Of a DNA stretch of 64,000 nt, positions 33,188-42,018 are shown piece after piece (position 1 is the first letter of the stretch; every line of letters begins with the position of its first letter). A model generated the notes under the pieces. It made no database searches. It was not told the origin of the DNA and saw only the letters and a program-made list of their open reading frames with translations. The stretch is taken from positions 1 to 64,000 of the forward strand of contig SFEL01000010.1 of the NCBI GenBank assembly GCA_004557245.1. The letters run 5' to 3'. The stretch comes from Clostridiales bacterium. GTDB taxonomy: Bacteria > Bacillota > Clostridia > Christensenellales > CAG-138. The position numbers and the translations under genes are program-made.

Positions 33188-34582
33188 TTAATTTATGGGC
33201 TTTTCCTTGGAGAAGGCAAAGCCTACCGCCATTACTGCGGCAAACACTATGAGATACCAGAAGCATGCTATACCGTGGCCCATTATGCTGGCGTAGATCA
33301 TGAACAGTGAGCCGCAGATAGCCAGTATAGGCGTTACGTAGCGGCGCATGGCGTTTTCGTCGGTGGCCTTCTTTATCCACATGATGAATATGGGCAGATA
33401 CAACATGTAAATGGTGATTATGGGCAGCTCGGAAGAGTCGAACACGAAGGGGCCGGACCAGGTGCCCGCCAGGTTGGCCAGGAAGAAGTACAGGCCCCAG
33501 AAGCCGCACAGAAGCAGGCCAACGATGGCGGAATTATGGGGCATGTTGGTCTCTTTGTCTATCTGGCTGAATACATGAGGAGCGGGGCCCCTGCCGCGGA
33601 CGGCTATGGAGTACAGACCGCGCACGCAGCCGAGCATAAGGCCGTTCATGGTGCCTATGCAGGATATTGCGATGAACAGGTTAAGTATGTTGCCGAGTAC
33701 GTTGCCGAATACGTTTATGAAGGCCACGGTAGCGCCGGAGTCTATGAGCTCCTGATTAGTAGCGCCGCCGGCTACGCCGACATAGTAGAAGATGTAGGTG
33801 GCAATGATGATTATTGCGCCTATGACCAGAGCGCGGGGCAGGTTTTTCTTGGCGTCCTTTAGCTCCGCGTTTATGGATGTTGCGATTATCCAGCCCTCAT
33901 ATGCGAAGGCAGTAGCGCAGACCGAAGCGAACAGCGGGTTTGTTGAGGTGGTGCCAACATCTGCAAGGGTATTGAAGTTATTTGCAAGGGTACCGTTTGC
34001 AAGGCCGACGATTATTCCCACGACTGCCATGAGGAACAGGGGTATGAGCTTGATTATAGTGGTGGAGACCTGAAGCTTTCCAGCGAGCTTGGGCGAGAGG
34101 GCGTTAACGGCATAGGCGCAGCACATATAGAACATTGCCAGAGCCATGCACTCGGGGCCCAGGACAGTCTCCGCGCCTGCGGCAGCGCCGAGACCCAGCA
34201 GGGGGAAATCAGGCGCTATGGAGGTTATGAATACTAGGGTGTACCGGGCGGAGAGCCAGGACAGCACAGAGGTAAGGCAGGGATAATATATTATGGTGAG
34301 AAACCAGCCTACGTAATAGGCGTACTTGCTGCCGACGCAGGCCTCGGCATAGTCCACAATGCCGTTGACCTTTTCGAACTTTTGCGCCATTACTGAGAAA
34401 GCGAGCAGGCAGGTGAGCATTATAACGCCGCCTATGATCCAGGCAAGTATACCGAGAGGCATGTTGCCGCCTGTCTTTTGCAGTATGGTCTGCGCCTTGA
34501 AGAATACGCCGGAGCCGATGACTATACCGACTACCATGCATATTGCCGTCAGGAGACCGTACCGTTTTTGAAGCTTATCCAT
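33188..34582 (-). CDS. APC-superfamily amino-acid permease
   Basis: A 464-residue transporter with about 12 membrane helices. The first helix has the APC glycine motif VVGIVIGSGVFF. The loop and helix FAYEGWIIATSINAELKDAKKNLPRALVIG are typical of the LAT/YfnA-like group, whose members carry neutral or aromatic amino acids by exchange or proton symport. The substrate cannot be told from sequence. GGGGAAAAAAC lies just upstream of the ATG as a ribosome site. It is a single gene with its own terminator. Import of amino acids fits the fermentative genes nearby. Confidence 0.88.
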   Translation of the reverse strand: MDKLQKRYGLLTAICMVVGIVIGSGVFFKAQTILQKTGGNMPLGILAWIIGGVIMLTCLLAFSVMAQKFEKVNGIVDYAEACVGSKYAYYVGWFLTIIYYPCLTSVLSWLSARYTLVFITSIAPDFPLLGLGAAAGAETVLGPECMALAMFYMCCAYAVNALSPKLAGKLQVSTTIIKLIPLFLMAVVGIIVGLANGTLANNFNTLADVGTTSTNPLFASVCATAFAYEGWIIATSINAELKDAKKNLPRALVIGAIIIIATYIFYYVGVAGGATNQELIDSGATVAFINVFGNVLGNILNLFIAISCIGTMNGLMLGCVRGLYSIAVRGRGPAPHVFSQIDKETNMPHNSAIVGLLLCGFWGLYFFLANLAGTWSGPFVFDSSELPIITIYMLYLPIFIMWIKKATDENAMRRYVTPILAICGSLFMIYASIMGHGIACFWYLIVFAAVMAVGFAFSKEKPIN

Positions 34583-34875
34583 TTAGTTTTTTCCCCTTTC
34601 GCATTAAGAATAAGATTGGAAGATGCCATATAAGTGCAGCAAAATGCAACTTTATAATATTATACAGTAATAATACATGCTTGGCAATCCTTCTTGCGCC
34701 CGCGGCCATGACGTATTCGCAAGGCTGTTTTGCCGGAGGTAAAGACTAACTGCGGGCTTATTCTGTATGAGATTAAGTTTATAAGGGATGCGGGTTATGG
34801 TAAGCTGAAGCGATTGACCAGCGTTTGCCCGTACTATCGTGCCCTGGCAGCCATGAGAATCCGTACTTTCTTTCG

Positions 34876-34914
34876 ATTATTGTTCACTTCGGTAAACCTG
34901 CAATAACCGATTTG
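34876..34914 (-). repeat. Diverged repeat flanking the racemase gene, left copy
   Basis: Ends CAATAACCGATTTG on the plus strand. The partner copy is at 36147-36185, about 1.27 kb away, in the same orientation. Confidence 0.5.
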
Positions 34915-34956
34915 TATGAATTTACCATCCCGACCCGATAAGGGAGGCTCTCTATC

Positions 34957-34985
34957 TTGCTTATACGATATAACGATGATACAAT
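34957..34985 (+). promoter_or_regulatory. Promoter of the racemase gene
   Basis: TTGCTT, 17-base spacer, TACAAT, about 100 bases before the racemase start. Confidence 0.55.
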
Positions 34986-35087
34986 ACAAATATGCGTGAT
35001 GTGATCAGCGCAGCAAAGATATACACACTTATGTCATGGAAGATTATCTAAAGGCCAAGTAATTATGGGTTGTAGGAGGACGACAAA

Positions 35088-35738
35088 ATGAAAAACTGTT
35101 ATAAAGCCGGATTGATTCGAGTTATCACGATTCCGGATGCCGAGGTTGCGGGTATTCATGGCAGGCTCATAATGGAAAAGTTCCCGAATATGACGGTGGA
35201 AACGAAATGCATATCGGGATATCCGGAGGGATTATATAGTATAGAACTGAAAAATGCGGCTATACCTCAAATCGTTGAGGTGGCGCAGTCTTTTAAAGAT
35301 ATAGACGTGTTGATAGTAAGCTGTGCCGAGGATCCTGCAGTGCCGGAAATAAAAAATGCTGTCGATATACCGGTGATAGGGGCCGGTAGTAGCGTGGCTG
35401 CGATAGCGCGGCGGTTTGGTTCTAAGGTGGGAGTTCTGGGAATAACCGATCATGTACCGCAGCCATATTTGGAAATACTCGGTAAGGATCTTATAGATCT
35501 CGGAAGGCCGGAAGGCGTGGTGACCACGCTTGACCTCATGAAGGAATCAGGGGTCAAAGCTGTGGAAAAATTGGCAATGATGCTGAAGGATGCCGGCGCC
35601 GGCGCCATAGCCCTTGCATGTACTGGAATGAGTACTGCGGGGGTGGCAAAGTCCCTCGCAAAAAAAACCGGCTTGCCTGTGATAGACCCTGTAACGGCAG
35701 AAGGACTCATGGCATATTATGAATGCCTTAGCAAATGA
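35088..35738 (+). CDS. Aspartate/glutamate/hydantoin racemase family protein
   Basis: A 216-residue member of the Asp/Glu/hydantoin racemase superfamily, which inverts the alpha carbon with two cysteines and no cofactor. Both catalytic positions are present: VLIVSCAEDPAVPEI (N-terminal half) and AIALACTGMSTAGVAKSL (C-terminal half). GAGSSVAAIARRFGSKVGVLGITDHVP is also typical. The substrate is uncertain; the proteins most like it by eye are called hydantoin or aspartate racemases. GTAGGAGG precedes the ATG. It is a lone gene between two diverged repeat copies and ends in the terminator at 35917. Confidence 0.85.
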   Translation: MKNCYKAGLIRVITIPDAEVAGIHGRLIMEKFPNMTVETKCISGYPEGLYSIELKNAAIPQIVEVAQSFKDIDVLIVSCAEDPAVPEIKNAVDIPVIGAGSSVAAIARRFGSKVGVLGITDHVPQPYLEILGKDLIDLGRPEGVVTTLDLMKESGVKAVEKLAMMLKDAGAGAIALACTGMSTAGVAKSLAKKTGLPVIDPVTAEGLMAYYECLSK

Positions 35739-35916
35739 TGATATCGCAAAAGCCAGCATGAGGTATATGCATGATAATCATTGGCGTCTGCATTTTCCGA
35801 GCCTTTAGGCCGGAATCCGACATGCCTACCGCTCCGATCCAGAGGCCAAGGCTGTCGAGAAATTTACGGCGCGCCGGTCGCAGCATCTGTATGTCAAACA
35901 TGCAACAAGAAAAGTT

Positions 35917-35955
35917 AGCCTGCGCTTGATTGATTTTCAAGCGCGGGCTTATTTA
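35917..35955 (+). terminator. Terminator downstream of the racemase gene
   Basis: AGCCTGCGCTTG / CAAGCGCGGGCT with a short loop is followed by TATTTAT. It lies 180 bases after the stop; the DNA between holds no gene that I recognise. Confidence 0.7.
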
Positions 35956-36146
35956 TATTGATGTCATAATCCATCGCCTCAATTGAAGATATCCCGGATT
36001 ATATATGCGGTACCAATACATTTATATATGCCCGCCGGAGCTCGGTTAATCAAAAGATCGGTAAGCCAGATGACCGACACTTCTGCATCAAGAATCGTCT
36101 TGGATAATTCCTTTTCGCTTGTCATGCGGAATTTGCATTTCCCTTA

Positions 36147-36185
36147 AATATTGTTTGCTTTAACAAACTCACAATAACCGATTTG
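36147..36185 (-). repeat. Diverged repeat flanking the racemase gene, right copy
   Basis: Matches 34876-34914; see there. The rest of the 35956-36269 interval shows no other feature. Confidence 0.5.
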
Positions 36186-36269
36186 CGCCAATCCTCGGTC
36201 TTTTTTCTCCTGCTTGTGCAAGATGTATTGTCGTCATCTAAACAGAGCAAAAAAATTTAGTGACGCTAC

Positions 36270-36298
36270 TTGACTTAACGCACGGCCTGTGCTATTAT
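36270..36298 (+). promoter_or_regulatory. Promoter of the tRNA-Met pair
   Basis: TTGACT, 17-base spacer, TATTAT, 16 bases before the first tRNA. Confidence 0.7.
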
Positions 36299-36314
36299 AA
36301 TCCTTGCGTAACGT

Positions 36315-36390
<76 letters not shown>

Positions 36391-36434
36391 TTTTCTCCCG
36401 TGTCCCATTCGGGATGCGGGCGGCAAAACAATAT

Positions 36435-36511
36435 GGCGGCGTAGCTCAGTTGGCTAGAGCATTCGGTTCATACCCGGAGTGTCATGTGTTCGAGTCACAT
36501 CGCCGCTACCA
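36435..36511 (+). tRNA. Elongator tRNA-Met (CAT)
   Basis: A 77-base cloverleaf with encoded CCA, acceptor GGCGGCG / CGCCGCT and anticodon loop TTCATAC. Position 1-72 is paired and the sequence resembles Firmicutes elongator tRNA-Met rather than tRNA-Ile2. It is 44 bases after the initiator tRNA. Confidence 0.93.
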
Positions 36512-36540
36512 GAATGGTGCATCAAAAAAATATGCGCCCG

Positions 36541-36568
36541 AAAAGCCCAGACGTTGTCTGGGCTTTTC
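36541..36568 (+). terminator. Terminator of the tRNA pair
   Basis: AAAAGCCCAGAC / GTCTGGGCTTTT. Between this and the ABC operon terminator (36569-36777) I see no gene or clear site. Confidence 0.85.
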
Positions 36569-36777
36569 GTTTCCAGAGCGCGTTCGCGGCACGAATGGCT
36601 TACCGTAGATATCTGAAACTAAAAATACTCGAAATCGCATTAAGAACACCTTTTGCCGCTCAAGTTGGTCTATTATAGCCTTCCGGAGCGGCTTTTTGCA
36701 TTCTTTTCCCTGATAATCTCGCCGTTTTCACTTTGTTTTCAATTGAATAGGAAGCTGGGATAGAGACATTTTTTCAG

Positions 36778-36806
36778 AAAAAAAAGGGGCGGCGCACCGC
36801 CGCCCA
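36778..36806 (-). terminator. Terminator of the ABC importer operon
   Basis: On the minus strand, GGGCGGCGGTGCGCCGCCC is followed by a run of Ts. Confidence 0.85.
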
Positions 36807-36821
36807 CTGTTTTAATGCAGT

Positions 36822-38468
36822 TTACTTTATCTCCAGCCTGCCAGAGGCTATCCGTCTGCCGGATTTGCGGTCGAAGAGCATTATATCGCTGCCGGTAAAG
36901 CTGAACTTGCTCTTTGTACCTATGGCAAAAAGCGAGCTGCCGAAGGCTACGCTGGTAAGCAGGAACTCGCCTGCCCTGATCTTCAGGGTGCACTCCATGC
37001 CGGTGGGCATTACTCCGTATATCTCGCCGTCTATGCCGCTCTCGCCGGACATGGCGATGAACTCGGGCCTTACGCCCAGCACGAAGTCGCCATCCGCTAT
37101 CTCGGGCTCCTCCGTAAGGGCGTCGTCATTCTCCTCTACCTTTGCGATATGGGGACGGAACGCCTCGTCCTTATTGCTCTTTTCCACGTAGCCCTTGGCC
37201 TTTGCCCGCTCGGCATTGCAGGCGGCTGCCACCTCTGCATCGGCGTCCCGCCTGGCATACCAGGCTGCAAGGTCCAGCTTTTCGTTGGGTATGAACCTTG
37301 CTTCCGCCCCGCCCAGCATTGTAAGCCGTATATTTTCGCCCTCCTGATCGCCGTGGGCGTTTATAAAGTTTATGGAGGGATTGCCGACGAAGTCGGCTAC
37401 AAACAGATTGTCCGGGCTGTTGTATACCCTGAGCGGCGGATCGTACTGCTGCAATACTCCGTTGTTTATGAGGCATATCCTGGTGGCGAGGGTCATTGCC
37501 TCCATCTGGTCATGGGTGACGTATACGAAGGTACTGCCCGTCTCAAGGTGCAGGCGCTGCAATTCATAGCGCATCTCCAAACGCAGCTTTGCATCCAGGT
37601 TGGAAAGGGGTTCGTCCATAAACAGCACGGAGGGCTCGGGTGCAAGGGTTCTTGCTATTGCCACGCGCTGCTGCTGCCCCCCGGAAAGCTCCGCCGGGTA
37701 TCTGTCCATAAACATGCTTATCTTGACTATTCTGGATACCCTGCGCACGGACAGGTCTATCTCTTCCCTGGTGAGCTTGCGCTCCTCCATGACGGTCTTG
37801 CCGTCCCTGGTGAACTCGCAGTCGGCATTGAGCTCCATGCCCTTGGCCTTTGCAGCGGCCTTCCTGCCATCTACAACGGCAGCCAGCTTGGCCGTTATGT
37901 CGGCAGCGAGCTTCGCAGGATCCTTTGACGACTGAAGGTCATACTTATACAGCTCCTTGGCGGTAAACATGGAGATGGTGTACGCATCTATGAGCTTTAT
38001 GTAGGCCTTTTTTTGGTCGAGGGCGCCCTTCTTGTTGCGGCAGTCCTCTATCTGCCTTACTACGTCGGCAGGGTTCCTGAGTATATCGATGAGCTTTGCT
38101 GCGTTGCGGGCCTCAAAGTCCACCTTTGCCATCTCGCCCTTTATGTTGCTCAGGCCGAAGGCTATGTTGTCGTATACGGTCATATTGGGCCAGAGGGCAT
38201 AGTTCTGGAACAGGAAGCCCACCTTGCGCTTGTTTGGGGGTATGTTTATGCCGAGATCGCTGTCGAACACCACCGTGTCGCCTATCTCTATGCGGCCGCT
38301 GGTGGGAGTTTCCAAGCCGGCTATCATACGCAAAGTAGTGGTCTTGCCGCAGCCGGAAGGGCCGAGCAGCGTGACGAAGGAGGCATCGTCAATGGAAAGG
38401 TTCAGGTTTTCCACTGCGTAAAAGCCGCCCCATCTCTTTGTAACGTTTTTCAGTTCAATTTTAGGCAT
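36822..38468 (-). CDS. ABC importer ATPase (FbpC/PotA type) with large helical-domain insertion
   Basis: A 548-residue ATPase that powers the importer encoded just upstream in the operon. Motifs: Walker A GPSGCGKTT (36-44), Q-loop Gln 88, signature LSGGQ (261-265), Walker B VLFMDEP (281-287), switch His 319. The Q-loop to signature distance is 173 residues against about 50 in MalK-like ATPases, so about 120 residues are inserted in the helical subdomain, rich in Lys/Ala/Asp. The C-terminal TOBE region also has an acidic insertion near 400-455 before FVLGVRPEFIAM. The frame is clean across both insertions. The start is four bases from the permease gene stop. Confidence 0.9.
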   Translation of the reverse strand: MPKIELKNVTKRWGGFYAVENLNLSIDDASFVTLLGPSGCGKTTTLRMIAGLETPTSGRIEIGDTVVFDSDLGINIPPNKRKVGFLFQNYALWPNMTVYDNIAFGLSNIKGEMAKVDFEARNAAKLIDILRNPADVVRQIEDCRNKKGALDQKKAYIKLIDAYTISMFTAKELYKYDLQSSKDPAKLAADITAKLAAVVDGRKAAAKAKGMELNADCEFTRDGKTVMEERKLTREEIDLSVRRVSRIVKISMFMDRYPAELSGGQQQRVAIARTLAPEPSVLFMDEPLSNLDAKLRLEMRYELQRLHLETGSTFVYVTHDQMEAMTLATRICLINNGVLQQYDPPLRVYNSPDNLFVADFVGNPSINFINAHGDQEGENIRLTMLGGAEARFIPNEKLDLAAWYARRDADAEVAAACNAERAKAKGYVEKSNKDEAFRPHIAKVEENDDALTEEPEIADGDFVLGVRPEFIAMSGESGIDGEIYGVMPTGMECTLKIRAGEFLLTSVAFGSSLFAIGTKSKFSFTGSDIMLFDRKSGRRIASGRLEIK

Positions 38469-38472
38469 TGCC

Positions 38473-40302
38473 TTAACCTCCTATACCTTTATCAAGGCTT
38501 GCGCCGGTTGCTTTGTTTACCAGCGCATTGCAGATGAGTATGGTCACTATAAGTATGAGATTTATGCCGCTTGAGAAGGCGTAAAGACCCATCTCGTCAA
38601 AGTAGTCCAGCGTGGTGGAAAGTATGAAGCCCTGCACGCAAAGCAGTATGAACAGCGACAGCTCGCGGAGGCAGGTCATAAAGGGCAGTAAATAGCCGCT
38701 TATGATGGACGTCTTCTGAATGGGTATGATTATACGGGTCATTCGCTTTGTCCAGGGTATATCCTGAATTATTGCGGCCTCCTCTATCTCGCCGCTCAGT
38801 TGAAGCATGGAGTTAAGGCTGCTTCTGCTGGCAAAAGGTATGTACTTTACCGTACCCACTATGATGAGCAGGGCGTAGGTGTTGAACAGGTTCACATACT
38901 TATTTGAGAACAGTATGAAGAAGGCCACGCCAACCGCTATGGAAGGCATAAGGTATGGCAGAAACGCCACGCTGTTCACGTAGTTCGCCCACCTGCTGCG
39001 GCGGTTCTTGGATACCGCATAGCCTATCAGCGTGCCTATTGTGCCGGCAGTCAGCGCGCAGCATACGGATACCATTATGGTTCCCTTGTAGGCATGCCAT
39101 ATCATGTCGTTGTAAAGTATGCCCTGTTGGCCGTACATGCCGTTCTCAGTTATGTTCTCGTTGGTGACCCACCACTTTGTGGTCAGGTTGTCCGGGTCGC
39201 CGGTGTACAGGAAGCTGTAGTCGCCGGGATTTGGCAGGAAGGTCTCAAAGGCGAAGGACACTATGGGGAATATGCTTGTAAAAAAGGTTATTATTATAAG
39301 TATTATAGCTATGATGTACTTGCCGGATCTGCCCAGGTTGAATTTGGATATCTGGCCGGACTTGCCGGTGACCGTGGTATAGCTCTTTCTGCTTTTTACG
39401 CTTATCTGGTTCAGAAGCAGTATCGCCACGCCGAATATCATCATCAGTATGGCTAAAATGCTGGCCTCGCCCGTGTATTTGGAGTTCAGCGACACGTACT
39501 TTGTGGAGAGCGTCGCAAGGCCAAGGTAATGCGGCACGGGATAGCTGCCCATTGCGCTGCCGAATACCAGAAGTATGGTGGAGAGTATTGCGGGCTTTAT
39601 CATGGGAAGCGTCACACGGAACATGGTCTTCCAGCGGGGGGTGTCGAGTATGGTTGCCGCCTCTTCTAAGTTTGCGTCCATGTTGCGGAATATGCCGCCT
39701 ATGAGTATGTATGCGAAGGGCGCGTAATGCAGGCCCAGCACCACGGCGCTGGGGAAAAGACCCTTGCACCACCATATTGGCATGGTGATATTGAATACAG
39801 AAGCAAGCAGGCCGTTTGATGTGCCCGTTATAAGGTTGCTGTTAAAGAGGTTCTGCCATACTACCGCCAGGGTCCACTGGGGCATTATGTATGGGAATAT
39901 AAATATGGAGCTCAGGTATTTTCTGAATTTCATGTTTGTCCTTGTGATAAGGAAAGCAAACACGCCGCCGAATAGTATTGATATAACGCAGGACAGAACT
40001 GAAAGCAGCACCGTGTTCAGGAGCGGCGTCCAAAGGTTGGCCTTAGCCAGCCTGCTTGTGAACAGGTCTACATAGTTAATGGTGGAATATCCGGAGGACA
40101 TTCCGGTAAGATGCTCGTCTATGGTTCCGGGGTGGATAACGAAGGTATCCCTTACTATTGCCACTATGGGCGCCACCGTGGTTATGGTGAGCACTATGCC
40201 CATTAGCAGCAGCACGACATTCTGCGGCTTGGAAAAATAGGTCTTGAGCTTATTGAGGCGTATCTGCCACGCTCCGGCCTTCTGTTGCGGGTTTTGCTGC
40301 AT
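38473..40302 (-). CDS. ABC importer permease, two fused halves (FbpB type)
   Basis: A 609-residue inner-membrane protein with two permease units of about six helices each. Each half carries an EAA loop that docks the ATPase: LEEAATILDTPRWKTMFRV (near 225) and IEEAAIIQDIPWTKRMTRI (near 515). This fused arrangement is typical of iron(III), phosphonate and sugar-phosphate importers. GGAGGT precedes the ATG. The binding protein gene lies upstream and the ATPase gene follows after four bases. Confidence 0.9.
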   Translation of the reverse strand: MQQNPQQKAGAWQIRLNKLKTYFSKPQNVVLLLMGIVLTITTVAPIVAIVRDTFVIHPGTIDEHLTGMSSGYSTINYVDLFTSRLAKANLWTPLLNTVLLSVLSCVISILFGGVFAFLITRTNMKFRKYLSSIFIFPYIMPQWTLAVVWQNLFNSNLITGTSNGLLASVFNITMPIWWCKGLFPSAVVLGLHYAPFAYILIGGIFRNMDANLEEAATILDTPRWKTMFRVTLPMIKPAILSTILLVFGSAMGSYPVPHYLGLATLSTKYVSLNSKYTGEASILAILMMIFGVAILLLNQISVKSRKSYTTVTGKSGQISKFNLGRSGKYIIAIILIIITFFTSIFPIVSFAFETFLPNPGDYSFLYTGDPDNLTTKWWVTNENITENGMYGQQGILYNDMIWHAYKGTIMVSVCCALTAGTIGTLIGYAVSKNRRSRWANYVNSVAFLPYLMPSIAVGVAFFILFSNKYVNLFNTYALLIIVGTVKYIPFASRSSLNSMLQLSGEIEEAAIIQDIPWTKRMTRIIIPIQKTSIISGYLLPFMTCLRELSLFILLCVQGFILSTTLDYFDEMGLYAFSSGINLILIVTILICNALVNKATGASLDKGIGG

Positions 40303-40324
40303 ATAGTTACCTCCGATGGCGATA

Positions 40325-40352
40325 AGGGCGTCTTAGATAAGTAAGACGCCCT
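40325..40352 (-). promoter_or_regulatory. Intercistronic hairpin between binding-protein and permease genes
   Basis: AGGGCGTCTTA / TAAGACGCCCT, an 11-bp perfect stem with a 6-base loop and no T-tract. Such stems protect the upstream message and leave the binding protein in excess over the permease. Confidence 0.55.
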
Positions 40353-40375
40353 TGCCGTTTACTCAGTTTACAGTA

Positions 40376-41767
40376 CTAACCTTCGGTGTACTTGGTCAGC
40401 ATCTCAATCCAGCTGCCTACGGTGAAGGCTACGGAAGCGCAGTACTCGGGGTCTTCAATGACAAGCTCGCCGTCGTTCTTCCACCAGTCGAAGCCGCGGT
40501 CGTTCTTGCAGTCGAATACGTTTACGCCGTCCTCATAGCCGCCCTGGCTGTGATGATAGGTGGCCTCGACCTCCTCTGCGACCTTGGGGTTGGAGGAGTA
40601 ACCGCCCATGTCCTTGCCCCAGGCACTGAAGCCATCGGCGGTGCAGGTCATGTAAGCGATAAAGGCGCAGGCGGTCCAGGGCAGAGGACTGTTCTCGGTT
40701 ACAAACAGATAATGGCAGTAGCCGTAGCCGCCGATGCCGGTGTAGTCGTCCTGATAAGCGGCGACGGTGATGTTGTTCTTGGATACGCCGGCGGATTCCT
40801 CAACGGAACGGAGCTTGGAGTATACCAGAAGGCCGAACTGATCGGTTGCGGACTTGGACACCAGGGTGTTGCAGATAGGTCCGTCATCGGTCTGAGCATT
40901 GTAGCTCTCTACCCACAGTTTGATCCAAGCAAGGGCGTATGCGCCGTCAGCGCCGAGGCCCAGGTCGGCCGCATCGGCAGCCATCTCGTCGATAACGGGC
41001 TTGAAGTAAGCCTGCTTTTCGGCGTCGAGGGCGTCAAAGGCGGCCTTCAGATACGCGGCATAGGTATCCTCGGTGAGCATATAGAGGAAGTTCTTGCCCA
41101 CGATTTCGGAATCGATATCCATATAGAGGCCATGCTCGCCTTCGGCTACAAAGTCCCAGCAGTTCTTGTAGGTCTTGCTGCCGGTGTTGTTGAACATGAA
41201 TACCTTGTTCAGGGTCTGGAGGGGCAGATAGCCCTCGTACTCGTCGGGGGTGGTGCCGTTGGCGGCAGCCCAGTCAAGGGGTATGAAGGTATCCAGGATG
41301 CCGGTGCGTACCATCTTGCTCTCGATCTGGTTGCCGTCCTGAATGAGGGTCATGGCATAGGTGCCTACGTCCTTGAGGGAGTCGGCGGTGAGCTGATCGA
41401 AGATCTTGTTGTTCTTGGGCTGCTGCCAGTCGAACTCCATGGTGTAATTGGGGTCGATGGTCTGCAAGTACTCAATGAACAGAGGCAGTGCAGACTTGCC
41501 GCGGCTGGAGTTGCCAACGCCGTAGAAGGTAGCGCCGTTGGATTCTTCTATTGCCTTCTTGGCCAGTTCTTCCAGGGTCATGCCTTCGGCTTCCTTGATG
41601 ATCTTCTGGGTAGCGGTAAGCTCAACCTCAGGCTCGGCGGGAGCCGCCGCTTCTTCGGTGCCTTCGGCTTCGGGAGCTTCCTGGGCTGCAGGTGCCGCAG
41701 GGGCAGCGCAGGCAGCAAGGCTAAGCGCCATGCAGAGTACCAGCATGATAGCAATCAATTTTTTCAC
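40376..41767 (-). CDS. Extracellular solute-binding lipoprotein
   Basis: A 463-residue lipoprotein, first gene of the ABC importer operon. The signal peptide ends in lipobox LAAC (Cys 20), followed by an Ala/Pro/Glu linker to about residue 50. The mature part looks like the periplasmic-binding fold used with FbpB-type permeases (VGTYAMTLIQDGNQIESKMVRTGILDTFIPLDW, LPWTACAFIAYMTC). The ligand is unknown. It has many aromatic and acidic residues in the second lobe and no clear iron-tyrosine pair. GGAGGAAAG precedes the ATG. Confidence 0.88.
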   Translation of the reverse strand: MKKLIAIMLVLCMALSLAACAAPAAPAAQEAPEAEGTEEAAAPAEPEVELTATQKIIKEAEGMTLEELAKKAIEESNGATFYGVGNSSRGKSALPLFIEYLQTIDPNYTMEFDWQQPKNNKIFDQLTADSLKDVGTYAMTLIQDGNQIESKMVRTGILDTFIPLDWAAANGTTPDEYEGYLPLQTLNKVFMFNNTGSKTYKNCWDFVAEGEHGLYMDIDSEIVGKNFLYMLTEDTYAAYLKAAFDALDAEKQAYFKPVIDEMAADAADLGLGADGAYALAWIKLWVESYNAQTDDGPICNTLVSKSATDQFGLLVYSKLRSVEESAGVSKNNITVAAYQDDYTGIGGYGYCHYLFVTENSPLPWTACAFIAYMTCTADGFSAWGKDMGGYSSNPKVAEEVEATYHHSQGGYEDGVNVFDCKNDRGFDWWKNDGELVIEDPEYCASVAFTVGSWIEMLTKYTEG

Positions 41768-41882
41768 TGTTCTTTCCTCCTGTTGATTTTGATGTGTTAT
41801 GAACCGAGCGGTTTCTTGATATGGCTTGTTGAATAAGATACCGCCTTATGTTTTTATTTTACAGGCATTCTATTCGTTTATT

Positions 41883-41899
41883 ACAGGGGATAATCCTGT
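41883..41899. promoter_or_regulatory. Inverted repeat in the divergent control region
   Basis: ACAGG-GGATAAT-CCTGT lies between the divergently read binding-protein and HAD genes, a candidate operator for the AraC-type regulator at 45604. Confidence 0.35.
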
Positions 41900-42018
41900 C
41901 ATTATTTTCAAAATTCTGATATGTTTTGCTTTAATAGCTATTTTTTGATATACTTTATATTGGATAAGAATAATAACAAAAAATGTAAATTATCATTGAT
42001 GGTAGGATATACATTATT

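Larger units (their letters stand above)
34583..35087. other. Gene-free interval with decayed coding relic and racemase promoter
   Basis: No intact gene. The stretch 34876-34914 resembles 36147-36185 (29 of 39 bases identical without gaps); read on the minus strand both give QIGYC-F-(E/K)-NN, which suggests two decayed copies of one coding sequence. The racemase promoter is at 34957-34985. Nothing else stands out. Confidence 0.5.

Noticed and set aside
36822..41767. Iron(III) importer (fbpABC) as a firm call
   Set aside because: The permease fits, but the binding protein lacks an obvious iron-tyrosine signature, and the facing phosphatase and sensor suggest another ligand. Only family-level names are given.
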